Shown here: piece after piece, positions 54,118 through 63,982 of the stretch
Numbering within the stretch: the stretch's first letter is position 1
How the letters are laid out: every line of letters starts with the position of its first letter
Source: Ignavibacteriales bacterium
GTDB taxonomy: Bacteria; Bacteroidota; Ignavibacteria; Ignavibacteriales; Melioribacteraceae
Length of the DNA: 64,000 nt
Assembly (NCBI GenBank): GCA_016177735.1
Contig: JACOUS010000039.1
Location: 1 to 64,000, forward strand
Direction: 5' to 3'
The notes under the pieces: generated by a model
The model's input: the letters and a program-made list of their open reading frames with translations, nothing else
Told to the model about the DNA's origin: nothing
Database searches by the model: none
Position numbers and translations under genes: made by a program

Positions 54118-55143
54118 TTAAATACTGATGTTGTTCTTTTTTATAAGCAGTTCAACTTTATCCAAAACTCTTTTTACAGGCAAATCTTTGAAGCATTCAT
54201 GATTTATAGGGCATTCCAAAAGATTGCACATAATGCAGTCGAGTTCATCCAAATTAACCCATTCGTGTTTTGCGCCGAAAGGACCTTGAAGCCGCGGATC
54301 CGTTGGTCCGTGAAGACTAAGCACCGGTGTACCGATTGCAGTAGAAATGTGCATTGGTCCGCTGTCGTTAGCAATCAAAAATTTACATTCTGAAATAAAA
54401 GCCGCCATCTGCCTGATTGTGGTTGCCGGAGCAATAAAAACTTTTCCGCCCATCAGTTCTTTTATTTTTAGTGCATCATCATAATCAGATTTTCCCCAAA
54501 CGATCAGTCCCTTAATATTATATTTCTCTGAAATCGATAACCCAATTTCAGCGAATTTTTCCGGATCGCATTTTTTAGAATTCCATCCTCCGGAAGGAGA
54601 CAATCCAAACAAGCTATGATTTTTGGGAGAATTATTTTCTAACCAGTAATTTACAAATGACTTATCATCTTCGTTTACATAATAATATAAATCGTAGGCA
54701 GTTGAAGAAACGCCGATTGCATCGAGCATTTGTAAGTGAAGTAGAGCAGAATGAACTTTGTTTCTTTTATCGGGACCGAAAAAGTTGTAAGCATATTTTC
54801 TGCCGCGGTACGGAAAGCCGGCTCGGTACTTTGCGCCTGATAAAAATGTAATTTGTGCAGTTGCCGGATTCGAGTAAAAATCAATCACCAAATCGTAACA
54901 GTTTCTTCTAATTTCTCTGATCAATTTTACTCGTTGGAAAAAATCTTTCGGAAGAAGGATCACGTTATTAATTTGAGGTAAACCTTCAAGTCCGGGTTTA
55001 GAAGGAGCTTCGGTTAGATAATCAATTTCGGCATCGGGAAAATCACTTCTCAGATTGTCCAAAACAATTGTAGAAAGGACAACATCTCCAATACCGCGCA
55101 GTTTTATGATTAATATTTTTTTTATGGATTCTTTGTTAATCAA
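54118..55143 (-). CDS. GT9-family glycosyltransferase (heptosyltransferase-like)
   Basis: The protein has 341 residues. ILIIKLRGIGDVVLSTIVLDNLR opens the domain, and ANDSGPMHISTAIGTPVLSLHGPTDP is the standard GT9 donor site (D-S-G-x-x-H). Cysteines near the end (CIMCNLLECPINHEC) form a C-x2-C-x4-C block found in many heptosyltransferases. It is the first gene of the GT9-GT9-GT9-methyltransferase-ispE operon. Confidence 0.9.
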   Translation of the reverse strand: MINKESIKKILIIKLRGIGDVVLSTIVLDNLRSDFPDAEIDYLTEAPSKPGLEGLPQINNVILLPKDFFQRVKLIREIRRNCYDLVIDFYSNPATAQITFLSGAKYRAGFPYRGRKYAYNFFGPDKRNKVHSALLHLQMLDAIGVSSTAYDLYYYVNEDDKSFVNYWLENNSPKNHSLFGLSPSGGWNSKKCDPEKFAEIGLSISEKYNIKGLIVWGKSDYDDALKIKELMGGKVFIAPATTIRQMAAFISECKFLIANDSGPMHISTAIGTPVLSLHGPTDPRLQGPFGAKHEWVNLDELDCIMCNLLECPINHECFKDLPVKRVLDKVELLIKKNNISI

Positions 55144-55271
55144 TTCCGAAGTACGATTTTATTTGCGGAGGAAACTTAAGCATTCGTAATTATTTTACCA
55201 ATTGGAGGTGTAACAAGAGGCTGCGACCCCTTGAACCCCATTCAAGTGCGCGGGTTGCTGCAACTCATGGC

Positions 55272-56879
55272 TTAATCGTCCGTAATTTGCTCACAGCCGG
55301 CTGGAATTTCCGGCGGAACTATCAAAACATCTTCTTTCATCAATAAAACTTTCCCCGGTTCCATTCCTTTTTTCTTTACAACATATTTCTTTAATGCATA
55401 GCTAACCGGTGCAAGTTTAGATGTTTTCGCTTTGCTGTAATATGCGGCAACGGATGCAGCTTTCTTCAAAATATTTTTAGGAACAACCTCTTTTGTGTTT
55501 TCTACTCGAAGAACTGCGTGTGAACCGGAAACAGCACGTGCATGAAACCAAAAGTCGTTTTGTTTTGCAAACTTGGTCGTAAGTTGATCATTGTTTTTGC
55601 TGTCCTTGCCTACGTAAAGATTATACTTGCCGTCTATTATGTAATGGCGGAAATTACTTTTATTCTCTTCGGGTTCGTTTGTCATTTTGGGTTTTATCTT
55701 CAACTGTTTTTTAAGATCAATGAGTTCGTCTAATGTTTCGGAATTTTCGAACAAAGAATTTAATTCGAGAAGTTTTGAATATTCTTTTTGCAGAGACGTA
55801 AACATCTCTTGCGACTTTGCAAAGTTAATTCTTTCCGCTTTCGCTTTCTCAAAAAGTCGATCAACATTTTGACTTGCCGTCAATTTTTCATCAAGTTGAA
55901 TTTTTATCTTCACATTATTTTGATAATCATCGAGTGAAATTTCTTTCATCCCTTTTTTGATCAAACTGATATTTGCAAGCAGTAAACTTGCTTGATATGA
56001 ATATTCTTTTTCTTGCGAACCTTTTTCAAGTCTGGCTTTAATGTTGTTCAGTTTGTTTGATGTTCTCTCAAGCTCCTTCGAAATATATTTCCTCAATTCA
56101 TCGTGAAGAATCTTTTCAGCCGATGCGGTGAATTTAATCGTAACATATTTGTTTACTGCTTCATGAAAATAATTAAATGCACTCATCGATTGGCTTTGAT
56201 TTTCGCCGGCAAAATCTATGGGAACGAAAGCCGGCTTTTGTTTCTCTTCATCGTAAAAAACGGCAATAGGAGAGCAGATAATTTCATTTATGATTTTTAT
56301 GAAATTCTCATTCCAATTTCCGCTTCGTTTCTCAATCTCTTGTTGAAGATTTTTATCGATGAATTTGTGCTTGTGCAATATTTCTTCTTTTGTACTGTGT
56401 CGAATCGTATCTATTAGAACATCTGCGGAGCTTGTAAATACAAGCTTATTCAGCTCCTCCAAAAGTTTCTTTGACTCAAGTTCATCAATCTTTTTGAAAG
56501 GATGCAGCTCATTATTTTTTTTAAGAACCACATTTGTTTCCGCGCCGCGGATTAAAAAATAAATTTCTGTTCGTGTTAATCGAAGTCTAATTATTCTATC
56601 GTTCTGCGCTGCATCGATTCCTTCAATTGTATCCGGCAAAAATTGATTGAAGAAATTTCGTGTATTCTTTTTGGCTTTGTGATGTGTCTCTTTCAAGGTA
56701 AGATACTGCTGCTGTGGATTTGTAGAAATTATGAGATGAAAATTCTCGTTTTCGCTTTGAGGAATGCTGAAAAAGAGTTTTTCTTTCTCTTGCGTGTATA
56801 TCTCAAATATTTTTTTGTTAGCTAAAAGAGGTGATAAATCTTTAACACACCTGAGCAAGTATAAATAATTTCTAAACAT
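55272..56879 (-). CDS. rqcH: NFACT-family ribosome quality-control protein (RqcH/FbpA type)
   Basis: The protein has 535 residues. NFACT-N is at 1-200 and includes AAQNDRIIRL, where the D-R pair needed for alanine tRNA selection is kept. A long coiled coil spans ~250-410. C-terminal NFACT-R has YNLYVGKDSKNNDQLTTK and ARAVSGSHAVLRV. RqcH binds stalled 50S-peptidyl-tRNA and adds C-terminal alanine tails. The family was first named as fibronectin-binding protein. The spacer 55144-55271 downstream holds only a short CTTGAA hairpin. The next gene upstream ends 5 nt before it. Confidence 0.88.
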   Translation of the reverse strand: MFRNYLYLLRCVKDLSPLLANKKIFEIYTQEKEKLFFSIPQSENENFHLIISTNPQQQYLTLKETHHKAKKNTRNFFNQFLPDTIEGIDAAQNDRIIRLRLTRTEIYFLIRGAETNVVLKKNNELHPFKKIDELESKKLLEELNKLVFTSSADVLIDTIRHSTKEEILHKHKFIDKNLQQEIEKRSGNWNENFIKIINEIICSPIAVFYDEEKQKPAFVPIDFAGENQSQSMSAFNYFHEAVNKYVTIKFTASAEKILHDELRKYISKELERTSNKLNNIKARLEKGSQEKEYSYQASLLLANISLIKKGMKEISLDDYQNNVKIKIQLDEKLTASQNVDRLFEKAKAERINFAKSQEMFTSLQKEYSKLLELNSLFENSETLDELIDLKKQLKIKPKMTNEPEENKSNFRHYIIDGKYNLYVGKDSKNNDQLTTKFAKQNDFWFHARAVSGSHAVLRVENTKEVVPKNILKKAASVAAYYSKAKTSKLAPVSYALKKYVVKKKGMEPGKVLLMKEDVLIVPPEIPAGCEQITDD

Positions 56880-56884
56880 TGGGT

Positions 56885-58135
56885 CTATTTGCCGCCGGTA
56901 GTTTGTCTTTCATTTCGTGTTAATTCAAACACTGTTTTCAAAAGTTCTTTTTCAGTGCTTGTCGTTTCAACGTTTCTTCTTTTCATCACTGTCTGCGCAG
57001 TTTCAAGAGCTTTCTGCAAATCATATTCGTTGAGTGAATCTAAGCCGCACCAGCTAAACGATGGAATAAATTTCGAGGGGAACCCGTTTCCAAAAACATT
57101 GCACGAAACTCCAACAACAGTGCCCGTGTTGAACATCGTATTAATGCCGGTCTTTGAATGGTCGCCCATAAATAAACCCGCAAACTGCGAACCGGAATTA
57201 ACCGGTTTGTTGTTGATCAACACTTCGACAATTCCATAATTGTTTTTCAAATCGCTGTTGTTTGTACTCGCACCGATATTTACCCAGCTTCCCAAATACG
57301 AATGCCCGAGAAAACCTTCGTGCTGTTTGTTCGAATAAGAATGCATGATCGAATTTTCTACCTCGCCGCCTACTTTGCAAACTTTGCCGATGCTCGTGTT
57401 GTGATAAACAGATGCGTGCATTTTCACAACCGTGCTTTCACCAATGTAAGCCGGTCCTTCAATTGAAGCATGTGACATAATTCTCGCATCGTTGCCGATG
57501 TAAATCGGTCCGTTTGATGCATCGAGCACAACGAAGGGATCGATTATTGCGCGTTTGCCGATAAAAACATTTTTCTTGTTAATTATTTCTACCGCTTTGA
57601 ATTTCTTCGAATTCGTTTGGCGAGATTTTGAGAGAAGGGTAAAATCATTCTCAATCTCTTTCCCGTTATAATTTACCAAATCCCACGGATAATCAATCAA
57701 CTTGGCGTTGGAATTTACTTGATCAATGTCGGTTAACTGCCCGAAGTTAATTTTGCCGTCTGCCAAAATAATTTTTGTATAATTCCTTTTAGATAATTTG
57801 GCGGCGGCTACATTTTTACCGCAGTGTAAAAGTGAATCTTCTTTTAATTTTTTGATTGAAGCGGCAATTGAATCATCAACAAGTAGTCTTCCATTGATGA
57901 AGGTGATGATTTCAGCATCGAGCTCATTTACCAAAAAGCCGGGATTTTTCTCCTTTACAAAATCGGCAAGATAATTTCTTGTGTGAAGGATTATCTCCGC
58001 TTTCGGGAAGCGGCGAGTAATTTTTTCACGTAAAGTTAATATGCCGCAAAGTAAATCGTAAGCTGGGCGCAGATAAACAAGCGGTAGTAGATTTTCATAA
58101 CCATCATCTTCGAAGATGCATATTGCTTGTTTCAT
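56885..58135 (-). CDS. Putative sugar nucleotidyltransferase, GlmU-like with left-handed beta helix
   Basis: The protein has 416 residues. The first ~170 residues resemble the degenerate nucleotidyltransferase domain of the GlmU-like family of Bacteroidota/Chlorobi (CIFEDDGYENLLPLVYLRPAYDL). The C-terminal 190-360 holds hexapeptide repeats (VFIGKRAIIDPFVVLDA, PIYIGNDARIMSHASIEGP) ending with GIVEVLINNKP. The classic GxGTRM loop is absent, so catalysis as a uridylyltransferase is doubtful. It probably acts in cell-wall or nucleotide-sugar metabolism. It is encoded with rqcH. Confidence 0.78.
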   Translation of the reverse strand: MKQAICIFEDDGYENLLPLVYLRPAYDLLCGILTLREKITRRFPKAEIILHTRNYLADFVKEKNPGFLVNELDAEIITFINGRLLVDDSIAASIKKLKEDSLLHCGKNVAAAKLSKRNYTKIILADGKINFGQLTDIDQVNSNAKLIDYPWDLVNYNGKEIENDFTLLSKSRQTNSKKFKAVEIINKKNVFIGKRAIIDPFVVLDASNGPIYIGNDARIMSHASIEGPAYIGESTVVKMHASVYHNTSIGKVCKVGGEVENSIMHSYSNKQHEGFLGHSYLGSWVNIGASTNNSDLKNNYGIVEVLINNKPVNSGSQFAGLFMGDHSKTGINTMFNTGTVVGVSCNVFGNGFPSKFIPSFSWCGLDSLNEYDLQKALETAQTVMKRRNVETTSTEKELLKTVFELTRNERQTTGGK

Positions 58136-58365
58136 TTTAATGCCGGTTTTGTTCTTTAATTTGGAACTAAACTAAACAAAAAAATGCACTTGGCAAAAAA
58201 TGCCGGACTGCATTCAAGAAAACTTATCTCACTCTCTCTTATTATGGAATATTTGAGCTGAAGCCGGCTATAAATTTTTTCATTTATGTCAAAAAAATTT
58301 GGGGTAATAGTAAAAGAAAAAGTTTATAATTTTGTGTTATAAAAATGGTTTGATATATTTCTATT

Positions 58366-59103
58366 ATGAAAAAGATACCTAAAAAATTCTGGGTTGTACC
58401 GTTAGTTGTTATAATCTCTATCGGTGTTGTGTTAATTATTATTGATGCATTTGTTCTGCCGTATTACGTGAGCAATGCCGAGTGCCGAGTGCCGAATGTT
58501 GTGGGCAAACACAAAGATGAGGCGATCAACATATTGAAAGATTTGAACCTCAATCCGATTGTCAAAACGGCTCGGTATGACGAGCGCTATCAAAAAGATC
58601 ACGTGATGTTTCAAAATCCTCATACGAATGCATTGGTGAAAGAGGGAAGAAGAATTTATTTAACCGTGAGCGGCGGCGAGCAGACTGTTATAATGCCTTT
58701 CTTGCTTAACAAAACTGTTCGCGATGCGCAGATAACTTTGGAGAGAAATGGACTTGTACTCGGTGAAATTCAGGAAGTTGAATCTGATTTGGAACCTGAA
58801 ACGATTGTTGAACAACAGTATTTGGAAGGGAAAGAATTGCCGCACGGAACTTCCGTATTGGTAAAAGTAAGCATCGGTCCAAAAGTTGGAATGGCTCGTG
58901 TGCCGAATATTTTGGGAAAACCGTTGAAAGACGCAGAGAATATTTTAAAATCGAGCTCGTTAAAAATTGGTGTGAAAACATTTATTAACTCTACAACACT
59001 TTTGCCGAACACCGTTGTCGATCAGCAGCCAAGCGAAGATGAACTTGTTTCCGTTGGAGACAGCGTAGATGTAGTTATCACTCAAACAAAATCCGATAAG
59101 TGA
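58366..59103 (+). CDS. Membrane-anchored PASTA-domain protein
   Basis: The protein has 245 residues. One membrane helix (~8-31, FWVVPLVVIISIGVVLIIIDAFVLPYYV) is followed by three PASTA domains: VPNVVGKHKDEAINIL, MPFLLNKTVRDAQITL and VPNILGKPLKDAENIL. PASTA domains bind muropeptides or beta-lactams. Here they are not fused to a kinase or penicillin-binding protein, so the protein is a stand-alone sensor or structural partner. Its stop is followed after 1 nt by rpe. Confidence 0.9.
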   Translation: MKKIPKKFWVVPLVVIISIGVVLIIIDAFVLPYYVSNAECRVPNVVGKHKDEAINILKDLNLNPIVKTARYDERYQKDHVMFQNPHTNALVKEGRRIYLTVSGGEQTVIMPFLLNKTVRDAQITLERNGLVLGEIQEVESDLEPETIVEQQYLEGKELPHGTSVLVKVSIGPKVGMARVPNILGKPLKDAENILKSSSLKIGVKTFINSTTLLPNTVVDQQPSEDELVSVGDSVDVVITQTKSDK

Positions 59104-59104
59104 A

Positions 59105-59770
59105 ATGAAAGAACAAAAAATTATTGCACCATCAATACTTGCGGCAGATTTTTCAAATCTATCGCAGCAAATTAGATACGCCGAACTCGGAAACGCAGAT
59201 TGGATTCACTGCGATGTGATGGATGGAAAATTTGTACCGAATATTACTTTCGGACCGATCATAGTTAAAGCCGCAAGAAAAGCTACACAGCTTCCGCTCG
59301 ATGTTCATTTGATGATAAAAAATCCCGATTCATTTCTCGAAGATTTTATTGATGCCGGCGCAAACATGGTTACTGTTCATCAAGAAGAAGTTGTACATTT
59401 ACACAGAACTATTTCGCGGATAAAAGAACTTGGCGCTAAAGCCGGTGTTGCTCTTAATCCTTCTACACCGGTTAATACGTTAAAAGATATTCTTGAATAT
59501 GTTGATTTGGTTTTGGTGATGGCTGTTAATCCGGGATTTGGCGGACAAAAATTTATCGGGAGTTCGATTAATAAAATCAAAGAGCTATCAAAGATGCGCA
59601 ATGAATATGGATATGATTTTTATATCGAGATTGACGGCGGCATTGGCAAAAAGAATATAAAAGAAATTTCCGATGCCGGTTGTAACGTGTTCGTTGCCGG
59701 TTCTTCAATATTCAGTAACGATAACATAACAGCGGCAACGCTGGAATTGAAAAATCTTGTAAGTGCTTAG
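59105..59770 (+). CDS. rpe: Ribulose-phosphate 3-epimerase
   Basis: The protein has 221 residues. The metal-binding HCDVMDGKFVPN, LDVHLMI, VNPGFGGQKFI and IDGGI-GKKN motifs are canonical. The enzyme interconverts ribulose-5-P and xylulose-5-P in the pentose phosphate pathway. It is tightly linked to the PASTA gene. Confidence 0.95.
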   Translation: MKEQKIIAPSILAADFSNLSQQIRYAELGNADWIHCDVMDGKFVPNITFGPIIVKAARKATQLPLDVHLMIKNPDSFLEDFIDAGANMVTVHQEEVVHLHRTISRIKELGAKAGVALNPSTPVNTLKDILEYVDLVLVMAVNPGFGGQKFIGSSINKIKELSKMRNEYGYDFYIEIDGGIGKKNIKEISDAGCNVFVAGSSIFSNDNITAATLELKNLVSA

Positions 59771-60010
59771 AAACATTACGATTGTGTTTTTATACATATT
59801 AATTGCCACGACCTTAAGATCGTGGACTTAAGTTAAAAAACAATTTGCGGCTTTTCCGTAGGAATCCTTTGGATAGTCGTAATTAATTGGGGCTAAAGAC
59901 AAAAATATTTTTTGTTTTTTCTCCCCGACATATCACCGCAAAACGGGATTCCGCTTACACGGAAAATGCCGGGGCAAATTAAAATTCAATAGTTCACTTT
60001 CGGGGGTAAC
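59771..60010. repeat. Intergenic repeat cluster
   Basis: The 240-bp spacer between rpe and folP carries CCACGACCTTAAGATCGTGG (59806-59825), a near-palindrome of the dispersed family, and a 52-nt block at 59926-59977 that matches 40479-40530 at 47 of 52 positions. The block is closed by CCCCG / CGGGG. No gene is present. Confidence 0.65.
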
Positions 60011-61192
60011 TTGGTAATTCAAATCGTAGATATTTTTTACCCGAATGTATTTAAGAGATACAGTGCTAAGTTCAGCATATTCCGCGAACTTCACGAAAAA
60101 GATTTGCTCGCACTCGAAATACGCGGCATTGATTTCAAATTTGCTCATAAAGTAAAAAAAATAATTCTCTCCAATAAGGAAATTTGTTATACCACTCAAA
60201 AGAATACAAAAGCTCAAGTAGATTTGCTTGCTCTCGGCTCGTACGGAATTTTTAAGGAACTTGCTAAAGAAATTATCGCGCTCGGCAACGAAGATCTCGG
60301 ATTCAAAATCAAAAAGGTAGTACAGAATGTTACAGAGTACGAGAATAAAACTTTTTCTGTCGGCAGCCGCAGCTACTCTTTGGATAGAGCATACGTAATG
60401 GGAATTTTGAATGTTACGCCGGATTCATTTTCAGACGGCGGAATTTATTTTGAGAAAGCAAAAGCAATTGAACATGGTTTGCAATTAATTGAAGACGGCG
60501 CAGATTTTCTCGATATCGGCGGTGAATCTTCGAGACCCGGCGCCGAAACTATTGCCGAAGATGAAGAACTAAGCCGCATTATACCGGTAATCGAGGCAAT
60601 TCTAAAAAAAGAACCGGATACAGTTATTTCAGTTGATACAACGAAATCAAAAGTTGCATTTGAAGCACTCGCACGCGGTGCAAAACTTGTTAACGATATT
60701 AGTGCATTCTGCTTCGATGAAAAAATGATTGAGGTAGTAAAACAATTTGATGCTTCTGTTATATTGATGCACATGCAAGGTGCGCCGGATACTATGCAGA
60801 ACAATCCGCACTATGAAGATGTTGTGCCTGAAATTTATGATTTTCTTGTTGAGAGAACCGAACTTGCCAGAAAGAACGGCATCAAAAATATTCTTTTAGA
60901 TCCGGGAATCGGTTTCGGAAAAAGAGTAATGGATAATTATGAAATCATAAAGCGATTGAACGAATTTAAGGGAACCGGCTGCCCGATACTTATCGGCTTA
61001 TCAAAAAAATCATTTCTCGGCTCAGCATTGAATCTTGGTGTTGATGAAAGGGAAGACCCCACACTTTCCGCCGAAACTATTGCAGTTAAAAACGGGGCGC
61101 GGATAATCCGCACTCATAATGTTAGAAAAGCTAAATTAGCCGTACAAATAAATAACTTTATAGAAAACCCGGATATACTTGCCAATGTTTGA
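60011..61192 (+). CDS. folP: Dihydropteroate synthase, long form
   Basis: The protein has 393 residues from a TTG start at 60011 behind GGGGG (60002-60006). The first ~125 residues are an extra N-terminal domain, present also in some long bacterial DHPS proteins. The rest is canonical: MGILNVTPDSFSDGG (pterin site), DIGGESSRPG, LVNDISAF, LMHMQGAPDTMQ, LDPGIGFGK, GLSKKSF. The enzyme joins p-aminobenzoate to dihydropterin diphosphate. Its end overlaps cdaA by 8 nt, a linkage common in Bacteroidota-group genomes. Confidence 0.92.
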   Translation: MVIQIVDIFYPNVFKRYSAKFSIFRELHEKDLLALEIRGIDFKFAHKVKKIILSNKEICYTTQKNTKAQVDLLALGSYGIFKELAKEIIALGNEDLGFKIKKVVQNVTEYENKTFSVGSRSYSLDRAYVMGILNVTPDSFSDGGIYFEKAKAIEHGLQLIEDGADFLDIGGESSRPGAETIAEDEELSRIIPVIEAILKKEPDTVISVDTTKSKVAFEALARGAKLVNDISAFCFDEKMIEVVKQFDASVILMHMQGAPDTMQNNPHYEDVVPEIYDFLVERTELARKNGIKNILLDPGIGFGKRVMDNYEIIKRLNEFKGTGCPILIGLSKKSFLGSALNLGVDEREDPTLSAETIAVKNGARIIRTHNVRKAKLAVQINNFIENPDILANV

Positions 61193-62027
61193 ACTTTTTA
61201 AAATCGGTTTTATTTCGGTATCGTTTCTCGATGTGATAGACATTGCATTAGTGTCGTTTATATTTTACAAACTATATACAGTTATCAGGGGAACAATTGC
61301 CGCACAAATTTTTTACGGATTACTCGTAGTTTTATTTTTATCCTTTGCGGCACAAGCGGCAAACTTTAAGGCAATCGGCTGGCTCTTAAAATTAATTTCC
61401 GAGGTTTGGGTAATTGCATTTATAATTTTATTTCAACCGGAGATCAGAAGACTGCTCGTTTTGCTCGGCAGAAGCCCGGTAATGAAATTATTTTTTAAGA
61501 GTGATGAAAGCGATGTAGCGGATATCATCAGCGATTCTGCTTTCGAACTTGCACAGCATCAACACGGTGCTTTAATGGTTCTAGTAAAATCCGTCGGCAT
61601 CAGAGGCGTAGCGGAAACCGGCGAGCAGATAAATTCAAAAGTTTCAAAAAATTTACTCCGGTCAATCTTTTTCCCGCGATCTCCTTTGCATGATGGTGCG
61701 GTAATAATCAGAAACGGAATGATTGAAGCAGCACGATGCACACTTCCTTTATCGAGTGAAACTACGAAAGACGGTTATCCGCTCGGTATGCGCCACCGCG
61801 CCGGACTTGGAATTTCAGAACAAGCCGATGTTATTTGTGTGATTGTCTCGGAAGAAACCGGCTCCATTTCGATTGCAGAAAACGGCAAATTGAGAAGAGG
61901 CTTATCAAAAGAAAGTCTGCGCAATCATTTAAGATCGAGTTTGAAAGCTGTACGCGCGAAAGGTGTGAGAGGTGCTTTCGAGCAGTTGAAAAAAACTCAC
62001 TTAGCTAATCGTACAGAAGAAGTTTGA
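61185..62027 (+). CDS. cdaA: Membrane diadenylate cyclase (CdaA)
   Basis: The protein has 280 residues from ATG 61185. Three N-terminal membrane segments precede a DAC domain with PLHDGAVII (DGA) and GMRHRAGLG (RHR), the two catalytic motifs of c-di-AMP synthases. SISIAENGKLRRG closes the domain. It makes c-di-AMP, which governs potassium and osmolyte balance. In Bacteroidota-type operons it follows folP, as here. Confidence 0.95.
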   Translation: MFELFKIGFISVSFLDVIDIALVSFIFYKLYTVIRGTIAAQIFYGLLVVLFLSFAAQAANFKAIGWLLKLISEVWVIAFIILFQPEIRRLLVLLGRSPVMKLFFKSDESDVADIISDSAFELAQHQHGALMVLVKSVGIRGVAETGEQINSKVSKNLLRSIFFPRSPLHDGAVIIRNGMIEAARCTLPLSSETTKDGYPLGMRHRAGLGISEQADVICVIVSEETGSISIAENGKLRRGLSKESLRNHLRSSLKAVRAKGVRGAFEQLKKTHLANRTEEV

Positions 62028-62034
62028 TTTTGTT

Positions 62035-62493
62035 ATGCCGACAGACAACCAAAGAAAATTTAAGATTGGCGGTCTCGATACAAAACTTCGTTATAAATCG
62101 GCAGCGCCGGTTATTCTGAAATCGAAACTAAAAACTGTTCATAAACAGATTGATAATTATTTGAAAGATGTTTCAACGGAAAATCTTCATGCCATGAGAA
62201 TTGCTTTTCGTAGATTGCGCTACGTGATGGAAATTTTTAGCGAATGTTACGAACCAAAACTTTTCAACAAAGTTTATAACAAAGTAAAGAAACTGCAAGA
62301 TTTGATAGGTGAAGGACGCGACCTCGATGTTCTCGAAATGAAAGTAAAAAACATCGAACAACAAGTTCACAAAAAGATGCCGAAATATTTCTACAGAAAA
62401 ATTGAAGAAGAAAAAAAGCAAATCAGATATGCTATTAAGATGGAAATGATTAATTTTATTGTGAACAAGGATGTAAATAGAATCTTTAAATAA
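62035..62493 (+). CDS. CHAD-domain protein, short form
   Basis: The protein has 152 residues. VSTENLHAMRIAFRRLRYVMEIFSECY carries the conserved H-x-x-R-x-x-x-R-R-x-R core of CHAD (histidine, alpha-helical) domains, which bind inorganic polyphosphate. It is shorter than usual (~200-300) and ends in a basic helical tail. It is encoded 7 nt after cdaA and directly before a UPF0173 hydrolase. Confidence 0.85.
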   Translation: MPTDNQRKFKIGGLDTKLRYKSAAPVILKSKLKTVHKQIDNYLKDVSTENLHAMRIAFRRLRYVMEIFSECYEPKLFNKVYNKVKKLQDLIGEGRDLDVLEMKVKNIEQQVHKKMPKYFYRKIEEEKKQIRYAIKMEMINFIVNKDVNRIFK

Positions 62494-62508
62494 ATGAATG
62501 AGGACAGC

Positions 62509-63186
62509 ATGAAACTAAGATATTTTTCTCATTCAGCTTTTCTAATTACTACCGGCAGCGGAATTAGAATATTGATTGACCCGTTTCTCGATGCAAATCC
62601 TACATCACCGGTAAAATCGGGCGATGTAACTGCTGAGTACATAATTATTACACACGGGCACGGAGATCACATAGGCGATGCTTTTAAAATTGCAAAGAGA
62701 TGTAAATCCAAGTTTATTTGTGTAAACGAATTGGCAAACTATTGCATATCGAAAGGTTTCGATGCTCATAATATGCATATCGGCGGCGGGCATAATTTTG
62801 AATTCGGCAGAGTAAAATTTACAATCGCTCACCATGGCTCGATGACTTCGGATAATTATTACGCCGGTGAGCCTTCGGGAGTTGTTCTTTCTGTTGACGG
62901 GAAAAATATTTACCACACCGGCGATACCGGATTATTTTATGACATGAAACTTATAGGAGAGATGACGCCGATTGATTACATGCTGTTACCGATTGGTGAT
63001 AATTTTACAATGGGAATTACCGATGCTGTAAAAGCTGTGGAACTTGCAAATCCGAAAACTGCAATTCCGATGCACTATAATACTTTCCCGGTAATTAACG
63101 CCGACCCGAATGAATTCAAAAAACGTGTTGAACAAATAGGGAAAAAATGTACTGTCCTACAGTTTGGACAAGAAATTCAATTATAA
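62509..63186 (+). CDS. UPF0173 metal-dependent hydrolase
   Basis: The protein has 225 residues from ATG 62509 (GAGGAC 4 nt upstream; another in-frame ATG at 62494). The metallo-beta-lactamase fold is shown by [10 protein letters not shown], then [12 protein letters not shown] and PMHYNTFP. It is a YtkL-like hydrolase of unknown substrate, common beside nucleotide-metabolism genes. Confidence 0.9.
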   Translation: MKLRYFSHSAFLITTGSGIRILIDPFLDANPTSPVKSGDVTAEYIIITHGHGDHIGDAFKIAKRCKSKFICVNELANYCISKGFDAHNMHIGGGHNFEFGRVKFTIAHHGSMTSDNYYAGEPSGVVLSVDGKNIYHTGDTGLFYDMKLIGEMTPIDYMLLPIGDNFTMGITDAVKAVELANPKTAIPMHYNTFPVINADPNEFKKRVEQIGKKCTVLQFGQEIQL

Positions 63187-63199
63187 ATTAATTCTTCTT

Positions 63200-63982
63200 A
63201 TGGCAAAAAAAATTGTTATTGCAAATCAAAAGGGCGGAGTAGGAAAGACCACTACCGCTATTAATTTATCGGCTTCTGTTGCCGCTGCGGAATATAAAAC
63301 TTTGCTCATTGATATTGATCCGCAAGCCAACAGCACTTCGGGAATCGGTATCGAAAAAAATGAGAAGTCCGTTTACGAAGTTCTCGTTGGTTTGGAAAAA
63401 ATTGACGATGCAATTCTAAATACTTATATGCCGTTTCTCGATATTCTTCCATCGACTATAAATTTAGTGGGTGCAGAAGTTGAATTAGTTTCGATGGACG
63501 GCAGAGAATATTTATTGAAGAAAGCGCTCGAATCTATTGAAGACAAATACGATTTTATTTTTATCGATTGCCCGCCTTCGCTCGGCTTGCTTACATTAAA
63601 TGCATTAACGTCTGCAGATTCCGTTCTCATTCCCGTTCAATGCGAGTATTTTGCACTCGAAGGACTGGGACAATTGCTCAATACAATTAACATTGTAAAG
63701 AAAAAATTAAACGAAGAATTAGCAATTGAAGGTGTTGTGCTCACAATGTTCGATACAAGATTACGGTTGTCACATCAAGTTGTTGAAGAAGTGAAAAAAT
63801 ATTTTGGCGCAAAAGTTTACAATACTATTATACATAGAAATGTAAGATTATCGGAAGCGCCGAGTTATTCAAAGCCGGTAATTTTATATGATGCAAGTTC
63901 GGTGGGTGCGCAAAATTATATTTCGCTTGCATCGGAATTATTACAAAGAAGTAATTTGGAACCAAAGGGAATCAATGGCTGA
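63200..63982 (+). CDS. parA: Chromosome-partitioning ATPase ParA (Soj)
   Basis: The protein has 260 residues from ATG 63200 (the frame extends upstream to 63164 but homology begins at [18 protein letters not shown]). The deviant Walker [18 protein letters not shown] and [12 protein letters not shown] are canonical. It works with ParB-parS in segregation and origin positioning. It overlaps the next gene by 8 nt, so a chromosomal parAB operon near the origin is likely. Confidence 0.95.
   Translation: MAKKIVIANQKGGVGKTTTAINLSASVAAAEYKTLLIDIDPQANSTSGIGIEKNEKSVYEVLVGLEKIDDAILNTYMPFLDILPSTINLVGAEVELVSMDGREYLLKKALESIEDKYDFIFIDCPPSLGLLTLNALTSADSVLIPVQCEYFALEGLGQLLNTINIVKKKLNEELAIEGVVLTMFDTRLRLSHQVVEEVKKYFGAKVYNTIIHRNVRLSEAPSYSKPVILYDASSVGAQNYISLASELLQRSNLEPKGING

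Noticed and set aside
55144-55271. Possible tRNA-like sequence downstream of rqcH
   Set aside because: A GGGTTGCTGCAACTC segment suggested a T-arm, but no acceptor stem, anticodon arm or TTCGAAT-type loop can be folded.
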